64,000 nt of DNA from UBA4285 sp050944355 (GTDB taxonomy: Bacteria; Bacillota; Clostridia; Lachnospirales; Lachnospiraceae): the NCBI GenBank assembly GCA_050944355.1, contig JBMNQX010000004.1, positions 62,001 to 126,000 of the forward strand, given 5' to 3'. Positions 1 through 8,587 of the stretch are shown one piece after another. The notes below the pieces were generated by a model, which made no database searches, had not been told where the DNA came from, and saw nothing but the letters and a program-made list of their open reading frames with translations. The position numbers and the translations under genes were made by a program. Position 1 is the stretch's first letter. Each line of letters starts with the position of its first letter.

Positions 1-1614
1 GCCGGATACAGTTATGTACAGTTCCCGCTCTTAACGCTTCACTCGCGCGGCGGCGTGGGCTGCATTTCCTGGTTTGCGCCGGAACCCCGCTGGGGCAGCA
101 GCCGTCAGCTGAAAGAGATGGTGGATGCGTTCCATGCGGCCGGAATCGGTGTGATCGCTGACTTCCCGGCGGCTTTCATCCCCGATGACCCGGAAGGTCT
201 GATTTCGTTCGCGGGCTCACCGCTGTTTGAAGTCTCACAGACCCGGATCGACGCGTACGCGGGCGTTCCGCTCTATACGTTTGATTTCGGGCGGGCACAG
301 GTGAGAATGTTCCTGAAAAATGCGGCGCTGTACCAGGCTCAGGAGTTCCATCTGGACGGTCTGCGCATCGGGGATATCGCATCTATGCTGTATCTCGACT
401 ACGGCAGAAATCCGGGCGAGTGGCAGCCGAATCTGTATGGCGGCAACGAAAACATGAATGCCGCGGCATTTCTCAAGAGCCTGAACAAGAGGCTGCATGA
501 GGCCGGAGGATTTGTCACGGTGGATGACGATTCGAGCGCCTGGAGATCGTCGACGGGCGACACGGAGGAGTCTCTCGGATTTGATTACAAGGAAAATCGC
601 GATCTCACCGCGATTCTCGAGGATTTTGAGAAGACGGATCCGCTGTTCCGCAAGGGCAAATATGATCGGCTTTCCGAGACAATGCTCTATCACTACATGG
701 AAAATTTCGAGCTCGTGTTCCCGGAGTTCAAGGGGCAGAAGGCGGGGCCGTCTGAGGCTCTTCCGGAGCAGGATGAAAAGCAGCGCTCCGCGGATCTTCG
801 CGCGGCTCTTGGCTTCATCATGACGATGCCCGGCACAAAGCGGCTTTCGTATTTTCCGCAGATGGAAGCGGACGCGGGATGGCAGAAGCTGACAGCTGAT
901 TTTGTGAAATTCTATAAAAACACGCCGGCGTTTTACGAGCTGGATCAGGATGAAAAGGGATTCTCCTGGGTTCAGGCCGATGACGGCGATCAGACGGTTC
1001 TCATCTATGAGAGACGGGACCGGCACGGAAAGACGTTTCTTGCGGCCTGCAGCTTCACGCCGGTTGACCGGGAAGGCTACCGCTTTGGAACCGGCCGCTG
1101 CGGACACTACAAGGTTGTGTTCTCGACCGATGAAAAGCAGTACGGAGGCGCCGGAGAGCACATCGGCGAGACGTATGACACGGGATTTGAAGCGTTCGGA
1201 GGCTCCGATTACTCGATTTCTGTAAATCTCCCGGGGCTTTCCTGCACTGTTTTCGAGTGCATTCCGTATACGAAGGCGGAACTCGAGGACTTCCGGATCC
1301 GCTCCGAGGCGGACAAGGCCAAGAAACAGGCTCTCAGAGAAGCCGAAGAGGCGAAGAAGAGGCAGGAGCAGGCCGAGGAAGCGGCTGCGGCTGCCAAAAA
1401 GAGAGAAGAGCAGACGCGCATTGAGGCGCAGAAAGCTCTGAAGCAGGCCGAAGAGGCGGCGGCGGAAGCCGAAAAGCGGGCTGAGGAAGCGGCGAAAGCT
1501 GCGAAAAAGGCAGCCGGGCAGATTGAGAAGATCGAGAAGAAGGAAACAGAAGACCTGAAACGGCTGAAAGAGGGAAAGATCCCTGAGGCGGCCGGAGAGG
1601 AGACAAAAGCTTAA
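1..1614 (+). CDS. GlgB-like (GH13) protein with lost catalytic residues and coiled-coil tail, 5' partial
   Basis: The frame is open from base 1, so the N-terminus lies outside the window. The visible part follows the 1,4-alpha-glucan branching enzyme fold: a GIGVIADFP strand, HLDGLR...ASMLYLDYGR, YGGNEN and a DPLFRK segment. The catalytic positions are changed. The nucleophile motif DGLRVDAV reads DGLRIGDI, AEEST reads DDDSS, and SHDE reads FPEF. No true GH13 triad is left, so branching activity is unlikely (inference). From about base 1264 to the stop the protein is an Ala/Glu/Lys-rich coiled coil, absent from normal GlgB. It may be a glycan-binding or scaffolding protein. An MscS channel gene starts 3 bases downstream. 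The family is clear; the role is unknown. Confidence 0.8.
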   Translation, partial: AGYSYVQFPLLTLHSRGGVGCISWFAPEPRWGSSRQLKEMVDAFHAAGIGVIADFPAAFIPDDPEGLISFAGSPLFEVSQTRIDAYAGVPLYTFDFGRAQVRMFLKNAALYQAQEFHLDGLRIGDIASMLYLDYGRNPGEWQPNLYGGNENMNAAAFLKSLNKRLHEAGGFVTVDDDSSAWRSSTGDTEESLGFDYKENRDLTAILEDFEKTDPLFRKGKYDRLSETMLYHYMENFELVFPEFKGQKAGPSEALPEQDEKQRSADLRAALGFIMTMPGTKRLSYFPQMEADAGWQKLTADFVKFYKNTPAFYELDQDEKGFSWVQADDGDQTVLIYERRDRHGKTFLAACSFTPVDREGYRFGTGRCGHYKVVFSTDEKQYGGAGEHIGETYDTGFEAFGGSDYSISVNLPGLSCTVFECIPYTKAELEDFRIRSEADKAKKQALREAEEAKKRQEQAEEAAAAAKKREEQTRIEAQKALKQAEEAAAEAEKRAEEAAKAAKKAAGQIEKIEKKETEDLKRLKEGKIPEAAGEETKA

Positions 1615-1617
1615 GGA

Positions 1618-2508
1618 ATGAGTACCAGTACATCAGATGCGGCTGAAGAGCTGGCAAATACCTGGAGCGAGGATATCAGGAATTTCTTCCTGAATACGGG
1701 CGGGAGTCTTTCGCAGTGGGCCATCACACTCGCCGGAAAAATTATTCTGGCGCTTGTGGTCTGGTGGATCGGCCGCAAGCTGATCCGTTATATTGCGGAC
1801 ACGATGCTCCCGAAGTTCCTGCGCAAGACCAAGGCCGATCCGGACGTCGACAAATTCGCGGTGTCGGCCACGAGAATTGTCCTCTATATTCTGCTGTTCC
1901 TTGAAATTCTGAGCATTCTCGGGATCAACACGACCTCATTTGTCACGCTGCTCGGCTCAGCGGCGCTGGCAATCGGCCTCGGCCTGCAGGGAGCGCTGTC
2001 AAATCTTGCGGGCGGCGTGCTGCTGTTGATTTTCAAGCCATTCCGCAAAGGAGATATGATCAAAGTCGAAGACCTTACGGGGACGGTGGATTCGATCGGC
2101 ATTCTCTACACGAAGCTGATCACATACGATGACGTGTCCATCAATCTGCCGAACGGCAATCTGATGAACAGCAACATCCTCAATCTGACAGATCAGGGCA
2201 TCCGCAGGCTTGATGTCGACATGAGCGTGCCCTACAGCGTCAACCTGAAGCGCGTCCGGGACATTTTCCTCGCTGTCATGGAAAGCGAAGAGAAAATCAG
2301 GAAGGACGCTCCGATGGAAGTGGTGCTGAAGGAATTCGACGACAGTGCCGTGATTCTGCAGAGCCACTGTACCGTGGCGTCGTCCGATTATTACGAAATG
2401 CTGTGGAAGCTGCAGGAGAGGTATAAGGAAGAACTCGACAAAGCGGGCATCAGCATTCCCTTTCCGCAGGTCGACGTGCACGTCCAGAATCAGACACCGC
2501 AGACATAA
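1618..2508 (+). CDS. mscS: MscS family mechanosensitive ion channel
   Basis: Small-conductance channel of the cytoplasmic membrane that releases solutes under hypo-osmotic stress. The 296-residue protein has membrane segments at about 34-55 and 86-107, then a Gly/Ala-rich pore helix at about 110-140 (GSAALAIGLGLQGALSNLAGG), the MscS hallmark. The soluble beta domain and C-terminal cage follow. The length is normal for the short MscS class. It starts 3 bases after the GlgB-like gene, so the two are probably co-transcribed, and a strong terminator follows at 2533-2568. Confidence 0.93.
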   Translation: MSTSTSDAAEELANTWSEDIRNFFLNTGGSLSQWAITLAGKIILALVVWWIGRKLIRYIADTMLPKFLRKTKADPDVDKFAVSATRIVLYILLFLEILSILGINTTSFVTLLGSAALAIGLGLQGALSNLAGGVLLLIFKPFRKGDMIKVEDLTGTVDSIGILYTKLITYDDVSINLPNGNLMNSNILNLTDQGIRRLDVDMSVPYSVNLKRVRDIFLAVMESEEKIRKDAPMEVVLKEFDDSAVILQSHCTVASSDYYEMLWKLQERYKEELDKAGISIPFPQVDVHVQNQTPQT

Positions 2509-2532
2509 AAGACCCATCGGAAATTTACACAG

Positions 2533-2568
2533 AGCGCTGCCGGAAATTTTTTCCGGCGGCGCTTTTTT
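2533..2568 (+). terminator. Rho-independent terminator after mscS
   Basis: A 12-bp GC-rich stem (GCGCTGCCGGAA with TTCCGGCGGCGC, one mismatch) has a 4-base loop and is followed by TTTTTT. It lies 25 bases after the channel stop codon. Confidence 0.85.
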
Positions 2569-2665
2569 CACTTTCCGTTCACAACTTGCACCTTTTTTGG
2601 TCACATTCCCCCTTTACACTTCCTTTACATAAAGACAAGAACAACAGACAAGGGAGGTGTGAGAT

Positions 2666-3397
2666 ATGGCAATTGAAATTTTTAACCGCACGGAGGAAAA
2701 ATACCTGCTGACCGAACGGCAGACCGCGAAACTTCTGGAAATGTCCGAAGGGCGGATCAAGCCGGATCCGTACTGCGTAAACGGCAGAAAATACCTCGTG
2801 GAAAATATTTATTATGATTCGGCGAATGACGACATGATCAACCGGGCGATCGAAAAGCACATTTACCGCGAAAAGATGAGAGTCCGCAGCTATGGCATCC
2901 CGGCGTCTGATGGAACAGTGTTTCTCGAAATCAAGAAAAAATATAACGGAAACGGAAACAAGCGCCGCACAGGCATGCCGCTTCCTGTGGCAAAGGAGTA
3001 TCTGGAAAAAGGAAAAATGCCGGATCCGGACACGCCCGGAATCAATATCCAGGTATTCAAAGAAATCGATTACATGAGAAAGATCTACGGCCTCACGCCC
3101 AAAACCATGATCACCTATGAACGGCAGGCGTGGTTCTCGGAAACGGACCCGGGGCTGAGACTTACATTTGACCGGAACATTCTTGCCAGAGAGGATAATC
3201 TGGATCTTCAGGCAGGACCGGGCGGGCGCAGCATTCTTCCGCGCGGAAAAGTGCTGTTTGAACTCAAGGCAGAGGGAGCTGTTCCGCTGTGGCTGGTGAA
3301 CGCCATGTCCCAGATGCGGATCTGGCCGGTCACATTTTCCAAGTACGCGAGAGAATATGTTTCGCGGGACCCGGAAGAGCTTCGGGTTGTCGTGTGA
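2666..3397 (+). CDS. VTC domain polyphosphate polymerase
   Basis: A 243-residue protein matching bacterial VTC-domain proteins related to the yeast Vtc4 catalytic tunnel domain, which makes polyphosphate from ATP. Visible signs are the N-terminal EEKYLLT strand, YYDS, the basic REKMRVRSYG strand, FLEIKKKYNG and the late FELK strand; these Lys/Arg/Glu residues line the tunnel in the family. The start is ATG 2666 behind AGGGAGGTG. A DUF4956 membrane protein follows 21 bases later, the usual bacterial pairing. With PPK1 and a Ppx/GppA protein at 59-63 kb, this gives the window two unrelated polyphosphate polymerases. Confidence 0.88.
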   Translation: MAIEIFNRTEEKYLLTERQTAKLLEMSEGRIKPDPYCVNGRKYLVENIYYDSANDDMINRAIEKHIYREKMRVRSYGIPASDGTVFLEIKKKYNGNGNKRRTGMPLPVAKEYLEKGKMPDPDTPGINIQVFKEIDYMRKIYGLTPKTMITYERQAWFSETDPGLRLTFDRNILAREDNLDLQAGPGGRSILPRGKVLFELKAEGAVPLWLVNAMSQMRIWPVTFSKYAREYVSRDPEELRVVV

Positions 3398-3418
3398 TTC
3401 AGAACAGGAGGAAGGATT

Positions 3419-4111
3419 ATGTTAGAGTCAATTATTTCGACCACATCGACATTTGATGTGGGCAGCGGGCTTATCGCCGTGGCGGTTGCACTTGTCTACG
3501 GATTTCTCATCGGACTTATGTATATGAGATCATGCCGGAAACAGGGATATTCCAAGAACTTTATCATCGCGCTGATCATTATTCCGGCGGTCGTGGCGGG
3601 CATCATTCTGATGATCGGAAGCGATATCGCGAAAGCACTTTCCATGGGCGGCGCATTTGCACTCGTGAGATTCCGCAGCGCTCCCGGGACAGCCAAAGAC
3701 ATCGCCGCCATATTCTTCAGCATGGCCGTCGGACTGGCGTGCGGCCTCGGATACATTTTCTTCGCCGGACTGTTCGCACTGCTGATCGCGGTGGTGTTCC
3801 TTGTCATTTCGCTCACGCCGTTCGCTGACCGGAACGCCGGAGTCTATCAGCTGAAGGTCACCTGCCCGGATGACCTGAATTACTCGGAAGCATTTGACAG
3901 CGTCTTCTCGACCTATACAGTCAGCGCGGAGCTCAAGAGAGTGCGCACGACACACATGGGCACGATGTTTGAGAACACCTATGCGGTGAAGCTCAAGGAC
4001 GGCATTCAGGAGAAGAAATTCATCGACGCGCTTCGGACACGCAACGGAAATCTTCCGGTTGTCCTTTCCGAACTGAGCGACTCGCCGGAGACCCTGAATT
4101 CCAATGTCTGA
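3419..4111 (+). CDS. DUF4956 family membrane protein
   Basis: A 230-residue membrane protein with about four hydrophobic helices in its first 140 residues and a soluble C-terminal domain of about 90 residues. The segment MGGAFALVRFRSAPGTAKDIA is typical of DUF4956. It lies 21 bases after the VTC polymerase with its own AGGAGGAA site, and such pairs are common in bacteria. A membrane anchor or translocation partner for polyphosphate synthesis is plausible but is inference from context. Confidence 0.85.
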   Translation: MLESIISTTSTFDVGSGLIAVAVALVYGFLIGLMYMRSCRKQGYSKNFIIALIIIPAVVAGIILMIGSDIAKALSMGGAFALVRFRSAPGTAKDIAAIFFSMAVGLACGLGYIFFAGLFALLIAVVFLVISLTPFADRNAGVYQLKVTCPDDLNYSEAFDSVFSTYTVSAELKRVRTTHMGTMFENTYAVKLKDGIQEKKFIDALRTRNGNLPVVLSELSDSPETLNSNV

Positions 4112-4131
4112 GAGCATAGATAGTTTGAATA

Positions 4132-4166
4132 TAAGCGGTTCGGCAGGTATTGCCGGGCCGCTTTTT
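4132..4166 (+). terminator. Terminator after the VTC/DUF4956 pair
   Basis: GCGGTTCGGCA and TGCCGGGCCGC form a stem with G-U pairs, followed by TTTTTTT. Confidence 0.75.
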
Positions 4167-4298
4167 TTGCGGATGTGACTCCGCATGTAACACGGTCCGG
4201 GGCACTGTAATTGACACTCTGAGGGAGAATTTTTATAATTTCTGATATCTATCCGTCTCTTGCCAAAGGCGGAGAAGAATCCGGAAAAGTCAAGTTTC

Positions 4299-4327
4299 TT
4301 GCATTTATATGCGTTTTGTTATAAAAT
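4299..4327 (+). promoter_or_regulatory. Sigma-A type promoter for the ireB-yqgF operon
   Basis: TTGCAT at 4299-4304 and TAAAAT at 4322-4327 are separated by 17 bases. The -10 box ends 34 bases upstream of the ireB start. Confidence 0.6.
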
Positions 4328-4361
4328 CGATACCAAATGGAAAAGGAGCGTGAGGACAGAG

Positions 4362-4619
4362 ATGATTGATAACAACACACAATACTTCAGAAAGCAGCCG
4401 GAACGCTCAGTATCCGTTGAACAGATTCTTGAGCAGGTGTACCAGGCGCTGAAGGAAAAAGGATATAATCCGGTGAACCAGATTGTGGGATATATCATGT
4501 CGGGAGATCCGACGTATATAACGAGCCACAACAATGCCAGAAGCCTGATCATGAAGGCTGACCGCGATGAACTCGTAGAGTATCTGGTCCGCTATTTTAT
4601 TGAGAACAAGGGCCTGTGA
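4362..4619 (+). CDS. ireB: IreB family regulatory phosphoprotein (UPF0297)
   Basis: An 85-residue protein typical of UPF0297/IreB, the small substrate of the IreK Ser/Thr kinase in Enterococcus. Diagnostic segments are QILEQVYQALKEKGYNP, QIVGYIMSGDPTYITSH and DRDELVEYLVRYF. The start is placed at ATG 4362 because GAGGA lies 5 bases upstream and the product then has the family length; an in-frame GTG at 4350 and a longer upstream frame are less likely. The next gene, yqgF, starts 1 base after the stop, the conserved Firmicute order. Confidence 0.93.
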   Translation: MIDNNTQYFRKQPERSVSVEQILEQVYQALKEKGYNPVNQIVGYIMSGDPTYITSHNNARSLIMKADRDELVEYLVRYFIENKGL

Positions 4620-4620
4620 T

Positions 4621-5055
4621 TTGGTATATATCGGACTTGATGTAGGGACAAAGACGGTGGGTGTTGCGGTTAGCGACCGGAAAGGAAGCTATGCACTTCC
4701 GGTGGAGACCATCGTCCGCAAGGAGGAAAACAAGCTGCGCAGAACATACGCGCGGATTGAGGAACTTGTCCGGGAGAACGGCGCCGGAGCGATAGTCGTC
4801 GGTCTTCCCCGAAACATGGATGGGAGCGAGGGCGAGCGCGCTCTTGCCTGCCGGAAATTTGCGCAGGATGTGGCCAGAAGAACGGGGCTCCCGGTTGAAA
4901 TGTACGATGAGCGCCTTACTACCGTCGAGGCAGAGGAGTCTCTGATTCACGGCGGTGTGAAGAGAGAGAACCGGAAAGCGGTCATTGATCAGCTTGCCGC
5001 TTCGATTATTCTTCAGGATTACCTGGATGAGAATAACCGCCGGAACAAGGCTTGA
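4621..5055 (+). CDS. yqgF: YqgF/RuvX family putative Holliday junction resolvase
   Basis: An RNase H-fold nuclease linked to 16S rRNA 5'-end maturation and proposed as a Holliday junction resolvase. With the TTG start at 4621 it has 144 residues, the family length. Motifs are GLDVGTKTVGVAVSD (Asp7), VVGLPRNMDGSEG, YDERLTTVEAE and the late acidic IDQLAASIILQDYLD. AAGGG at 4608-4612 supports the TTG start; an earlier in-frame start would add an unconserved leader overlapping ireB. It is co-transcribed with ireB. Confidence 0.93.
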   Translation: MVYIGLDVGTKTVGVAVSDRKGSYALPVETIVRKEENKLRRTYARIEELVRENGAGAIVVGLPRNMDGSEGERALACRKFAQDVARRTGLPVEMYDERLTTVEAEESLIHGGVKRENRKAVIDQLAASIILQDYLDENNRRNKA

Positions 5056-5073
5056 GTGATACAGAACAGTGAT

Positions 5074-5110
5074 TTCCCCGGCCATGGCAGACAAGGCCGG
5101 GGAATGATTT
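5074..5110 (+). terminator. Hairpin terminator after yqgF
   Basis: A perfect 10-bp stem, TTCCCCGGCC with GGCCGGGGAA, has an 11-base loop and a loose T-rich tail (TGATTTTCTT). Confidence 0.6.
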
Positions 5111-5184
5111 TCTTAAAATACACATTTGCCGCGGACGGCTTATCCGGCGCGCTTCAGACACGCAGCTGACAGGAAAAAAGACTA

Positions 5185-5445
5185 ATGGAGAAACTCGAAT
5201 TTACGGATGAGGAAGGAAACAAGGAGAGCTGGTATGTCCTTGAGGAGACAAGACTCGGAGGGAAGACGTATCTTCTTGTGACAGAAAGTGAAAGCGGCGA
5301 CGGCGAAGCCATGATCCTGAAGGATCAGTCCTCAGACGGCGATCCGGAAGCGGATTTCTGTCCGGTTGAGGACGAGAATGAGCTGGCTGCCGCCGGACAG
5401 ATATTTGGCGAAATACTGAAAGAACATGGGATTACAATCGAATGA
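5185..5445 (+). CDS. DUF1292 domain protein
   Basis: An 86-residue acidic protein of the DUF1292 family, usually found beside ireB and yqgF in Firmicutes. It has the typical short beta-rich pattern (LEFTDEEGN, YVLEETRLGGKTYLLVTE, EDENELAAAGQIF). It has no catalytic signature and its function is unknown. The start is ATG 5185 behind AGGAAAA. Its stop overlaps the RNase J start in an ATGA, so translation is probably coupled. Confidence 0.88.
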   Translation: MEKLEFTDEEGNKESWYVLEETRLGGKTYLLVTESESGDGEAMILKDQSSDGDPEADFCPVEDENELAAAGQIFGEILKEHGITIE

Positions 5446-7484
5446 GCACAGAGAATAAGAACGAAGAAGAAAAGATAACAAGCGGCAGAAAAAAGAAAAC
5501 GGCCGCTGAAACATCTGCCGTCACGGCGGCGGAAGGTATAAAGGAGCCGTCGGAAGAGACGGCTGATAAACCAAAGAGAAAGAGAAGAACCAGAGTAAAG
5601 ACAGAGGAGGTGTCTGAGACAGTCACGGTCCTCACAGAACCAAAGAAAAAAGCTGCGAAGGCAGCTCCGAAAAGGACGGTGAAAAAAGAGGCAGGAAAAG
5701 TAAAGGGTACCGGCACGGGGGAAGAACAGCAAGGGGATGCAGCGGCTGACGCGGAGATACAGGAAACCGCGAAGCCGGTCCGCCGCAGTGCCGGCAGAAA
5801 GGCTATGGTGAAGAGCACGAAAAAAGAACATTTGCCTGTGCGTATCATACCGCTGGGGGGACTTGAACAGATCGGTATGAACATGACCGCATTTCAGTAC
5901 GGCGATACGATCATCGTCGTGGACTGCGGCCTGGCGTTCCCGGAAGACGACATGCTGGGCGTCGATCTGGTGCTTCCGGACACAACGTTTCTGGAAGAAA
6001 ACCTGAGCAAAGTCAAAGGATTTGTCATCACTCACGGACACGAGGATCACATCGGCGCGATTCCGTATGTCCTGAAGAAGGTAAATGTGCCGATATACGC
6101 CACCCGTCTCACCATGGGTCTCATCGAAAGCAAGCTGACAGAGCACGACATGATGAATATGGTGACCCGCAATGTGGTGAAGTACGGACAGACGGTGACG
6201 CTGGGCGATTTCAAGGTCGAGTTCATCCGAACCAATCACTCAATTTCGGATTCGGCGGCTCTGGCCATCACCTGCCCGGCGGGCGTGATCGTGCATACCG
6301 GCGACTTTAAAGTTGACTTTACGCCTGTATACGGCGACCCGATTAATCTGCAGAGATTCGGCGAACTGGGCCACAAAGGTGTTCTGGCGCTCCTCTGCGA
6401 TTCGACAAATGTGCTGCGCCAGGGCTTCACAAGTTCCGAAAAGACGATCGGCAAGGTGTTCGAGAAGATCTTCACGGAGAACCAGGAAAGCCGTCTGATT
6501 ATCGCGACATTTGCCAGCAACGTGGACCGCGTGCAGCAGATCATCAACACGGCGGTGCAGTTCCACCGCAAGGTCTGCGTGGAAGGCCGCAGCATGGTAA
6601 ATATCATCAATGTCGCCCAGGAACTCGGATATCTGAGGATTCCGGACGGCGTGCTGATTCAGACGGAAGAGATGATCAATTACCGCCCGCAGGAAATCGT
6701 GCTGATCACGACCGGTTCCCAGGGCGAGACAATGGCGGCGCTCTCCCGCATGGCGGCCGATGTGCACCGCAAAGTGCAGATCCGCCCCGGCGATGTCGTC
6801 GTATTCTCGTCCAACCCGATCCCGGGCAACGAGAAATCGGTGGCAAAGGTCATCAATGAGCTCGGCATGAAGGGCGCAAAGGTCATCTTCCAGGACACCC
6901 ATGTGTCAGGACACGCCTGCCAGGAAGAGATCAAGCTGATCTACACGCTCGTCAAGCCGAAATTCGCGTTCCCGGTGCACGGTGAATACCGGCATCTGCA
7001 GGGACAGCATGACCTGGCAAAGCAGCTCGGCTATGACGAGGATCACATCATCATGGCCAAGTCCGGCGATGTGGTCGAAATCACGGACGAGTCGGCGAAG
7101 ATCGTCGATCACGTTCAGGCCGGCCGCATTATGGTCGACGGCCTTGGTGTCGGCGATGTCGGCAACATCGTTCTGCGCGACCGCCAGAATCTGGCGGAGA
7201 ACGGAATCGTCATCGTCGTCATGACGCTGCAGAAGTACACAGGAAATCTGGTCGCGGGTCCGGATATCATCTCGCGCGGATTTGTCTATGTCCGCGAGGC
7301 TGAGGATCTGCTGGACGAGGCTCACTCGGTCGTCGAGAAGACGGTCGACGAGTGTCTCGTGCGCCGCATCAGCGACTGGAGCAAGATCAAGAACCTGATC
7401 AAGGATGACCTCAGCGAATACTTCTGGAAGAAGATGCACAGGCATCCTGTTATCCTGCCGATTATTATGGAAGAACATGGTTGA
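5442..7484 (+). CDS. rnjA: Ribonuclease J
   Basis: An endo- and 5'-3' exoribonuclease for mRNA decay and rRNA maturation. Residues 1 to about 125 are a low-complexity Lys/Glu/Ala-rich extension, probably disordered. The catalytic core then starts with VRIIPLGGLEQIGMN. The metallo-beta-lactamase motif HGHEDH lies at residues 198-203, followed by TGDFK, the beta-CASP motifs GRSM and TTGSQGE, and PVHGEYRHL. At 680 residues it is longer than the usual 555 or so because of the extension, which is seen in many clostridial homologues. It overlaps DUF1292 upstream by 4 bases, and the YlbF gene begins at its stop. Confidence 0.96.
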   Translation: MSTENKNEEEKITSGRKKKTAAETSAVTAAEGIKEPSEETADKPKRKRRTRVKTEEVSETVTVLTEPKKKAAKAAPKRTVKKEAGKVKGTGTGEEQQGDAAADAEIQETAKPVRRSAGRKAMVKSTKKEHLPVRIIPLGGLEQIGMNMTAFQYGDTIIVVDCGLAFPEDDMLGVDLVLPDTTFLEENLSKVKGFVITHGHEDHIGAIPYVLKKVNVPIYATRLTMGLIESKLTEHDMMNMVTRNVVKYGQTVTLGDFKVEFIRTNHSISDSAALAITCPAGVIVHTGDFKVDFTPVYGDPINLQRFGELGHKGVLALLCDSTNVLRQGFTSSEKTIGKVFEKIFTENQESRLIIATFASNVDRVQQIINTAVQFHRKVCVEGRSMVNIINVAQELGYLRIPDGVLIQTEEMINYRPQEIVLITTGSQGETMAALSRMAADVHRKVQIRPGDVVVFSSNPIPGNEKSVAKVINELGMKGAKVIFQDTHVSGHACQEEIKLIYTLVKPKFAFPVHGEYRHLQGQHDLAKQLGYDEDHIIMAKSGDVVEITDESAKIVDHVQAGRIMVDGLGVGDVGNIVLRDRQNLAENGIVIVVMTLQKYTGNLVAGPDIISRGFVYVREAEDLLDEAHSVVEKTVDECLVRRISDWSKIKNLIKDDLSEYFWKKMHRHPVILPIIMEEHG

Positions 7485-7492
7485 GGCATACG

Positions 7493-7846
7493 TTGAACGA
7501 GAATGAAGAATCCGCGCGCCCGATCGAAGATATCGTGGAAGAGCTGAAGCGTGCGATTATGAACAGCAGTGAATATAAGGAATTTCAGGAGGCGGGCCGC
7601 GAGCTGAACAAAACTCCGGATCTGAGGCGACAGATGGATGCTGCGAGGCGCGAGCTTTTCAAGGCGCAGACTTCAGATGACGGCGGAAATCCGGAAGACG
7701 TTTACAGGAAATACAAGGAATTGCTCCAGCAGAGACCGGCATTCCAGTACCGGAACGCCGAAGTGCGGCTTTCCCGCCTTATTCAGCAGGTGTGCCGCGA
7801 TCTGGTGCGGGACCTGAACTTTGACACTTCTTTTCTGGAAGAATGA
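7493..7846 (+). CDS. ylbF: YlbF family regulator
   Basis: A small helical protein of about 117 residues with the YlbF/YmcA pattern (SSEYKEFQEAGRELNKTPDLRRQMDAARRE). In Bacillus these proteins form a complex that stimulates RNase Y cleavage of mRNA, which fits a place right after RNase J. TTG 7493 is preferred because GAGG lies 6 bases upstream. TTG 7481 overlaps the rnj stop and would add four residues. Confidence 0.85.
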   Translation: MNENEESARPIEDIVEELKRAIMNSSEYKEFQEAGRELNKTPDLRRQMDAARRELFKAQTSDDGGNPEDVYRKYKELLQQRPAFQYRNAEVRLSRLIQQVCRDLVRDLNFDTSFLEE

Positions 7847-7860
7847 CGGAAACATGAGAC

Positions 7861-7910
7861 AAAAGGCCGCAGACAGCGCACAGCAAGAAAGGCTGCCGGC
7901 GGCCTTTTCA
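7861..7910 (+). terminator. Terminator after ylbF
   Basis: A perfect 10-bp stem, AAAAGGCCGC (7861-7870) with GCGGCCTTTT (7899-7908), encloses a 28-base loop and supplies its own T run. The long loop lowers certainty. Confidence 0.6.
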
Positions 7911-7933
7911 TGCATTTGTCATGGGAGGGCGGA

Positions 7934-8587
7934 ATGATCCTTGACGAAAGGCTGTACACATATATTGACTCGCTGGATGCCGGCGAAGAACCGTTCCTCG
8001 AGAATCTGCGCGCCGATGCTGAAAAGAGAGGCGTCCCGATCATCCGGCGGCAGGCGCAGAAGCTGCTGGCGGTTCTGCTTCAGATGAAGCGGCCGAAGCA
8101 GATCCTTGAAGTCGGGACGGCGATCGGCTACTCGTCGCTTTTTATGGCCGGCGTGCTGCCGGAGAGCCTGATTACGACGATAGAGATCTCAGAGGAGCGG
8201 GCCGCGGAGGCCGAAAAGAATATTCGCGGCGCGGGAAAAGACCGTCAGATAGCGGTTATCCGCGGCGACGGCGCCGAGGTTCTGCCTGAACTTCAGAGCG
8301 AGGGAAAGACATATGATTTTCTGTTCCTCGACTCGGCCAAGGGGCAGTATATCCGGCTTCTGCCGGTGATCAAAAAGCTGCTCACCCCCGGCGGCGTGCT
8401 GGTGACGGACAATGTGCTGCAGGACGGGACGATCGTCGATTCCCGTTTTCTGATCGAGCGGCGGGACCGGACGATTCATGAGCGGATGCGGGATTACAAC
8501 TGGGCTGTCATGCACGACGGTGGATTAATGAGCTGTCTGCTCGCAACAGGCGACGGCATGACAATCAGTGTGAAAAAGGATGAGTGA
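7934..8587 (+). CDS. trmR: O-methyltransferase, TrmR-like (tRNA 5-hydroxyuridine methyltransferase)
   Basis: A class I SAM-dependent O-methyltransferase of 217 residues. The SAM motif ILEVGTAIGYSS, an acidic DFLFLDSAKGQY motif and a VTDNVLQDG metal-site region are visible. In B. subtilis, TrmR (YrrM) methylates 5-hydroxyuridine at tRNA position 34 and is encoded beside U32 proteins that help make hydroxyuridine; the next gene here is a U32 protein, which supports TrmR over catechol-type enzymes. The start is ATG 7934 behind GGAGGGCGGA. The 3' end overlaps the U32 gene by 8 bases. Confidence 0.88.
   Translation: MILDERLYTYIDSLDAGEEPFLENLRADAEKRGVPIIRRQAQKLLAVLLQMKRPKQILEVGTAIGYSSLFMAGVLPESLITTIEISEERAAEAEKNIRGAGKDRQIAVIRGDGAEVLPELQSEGKTYDFLFLDSAKGQYIRLLPVIKKLLTPGGVLVTDNVLQDGTIVDSRFLIERRDRTIHERMRDYNWAVMHDGGLMSCLLATGDGMTISVKKDE

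Noticed and set aside
235..1161. 308-residue minus-strand open frame
   Set aside because: Shadow of the GlgB-like gene on the other strand; low-complexity residues and no family pattern.
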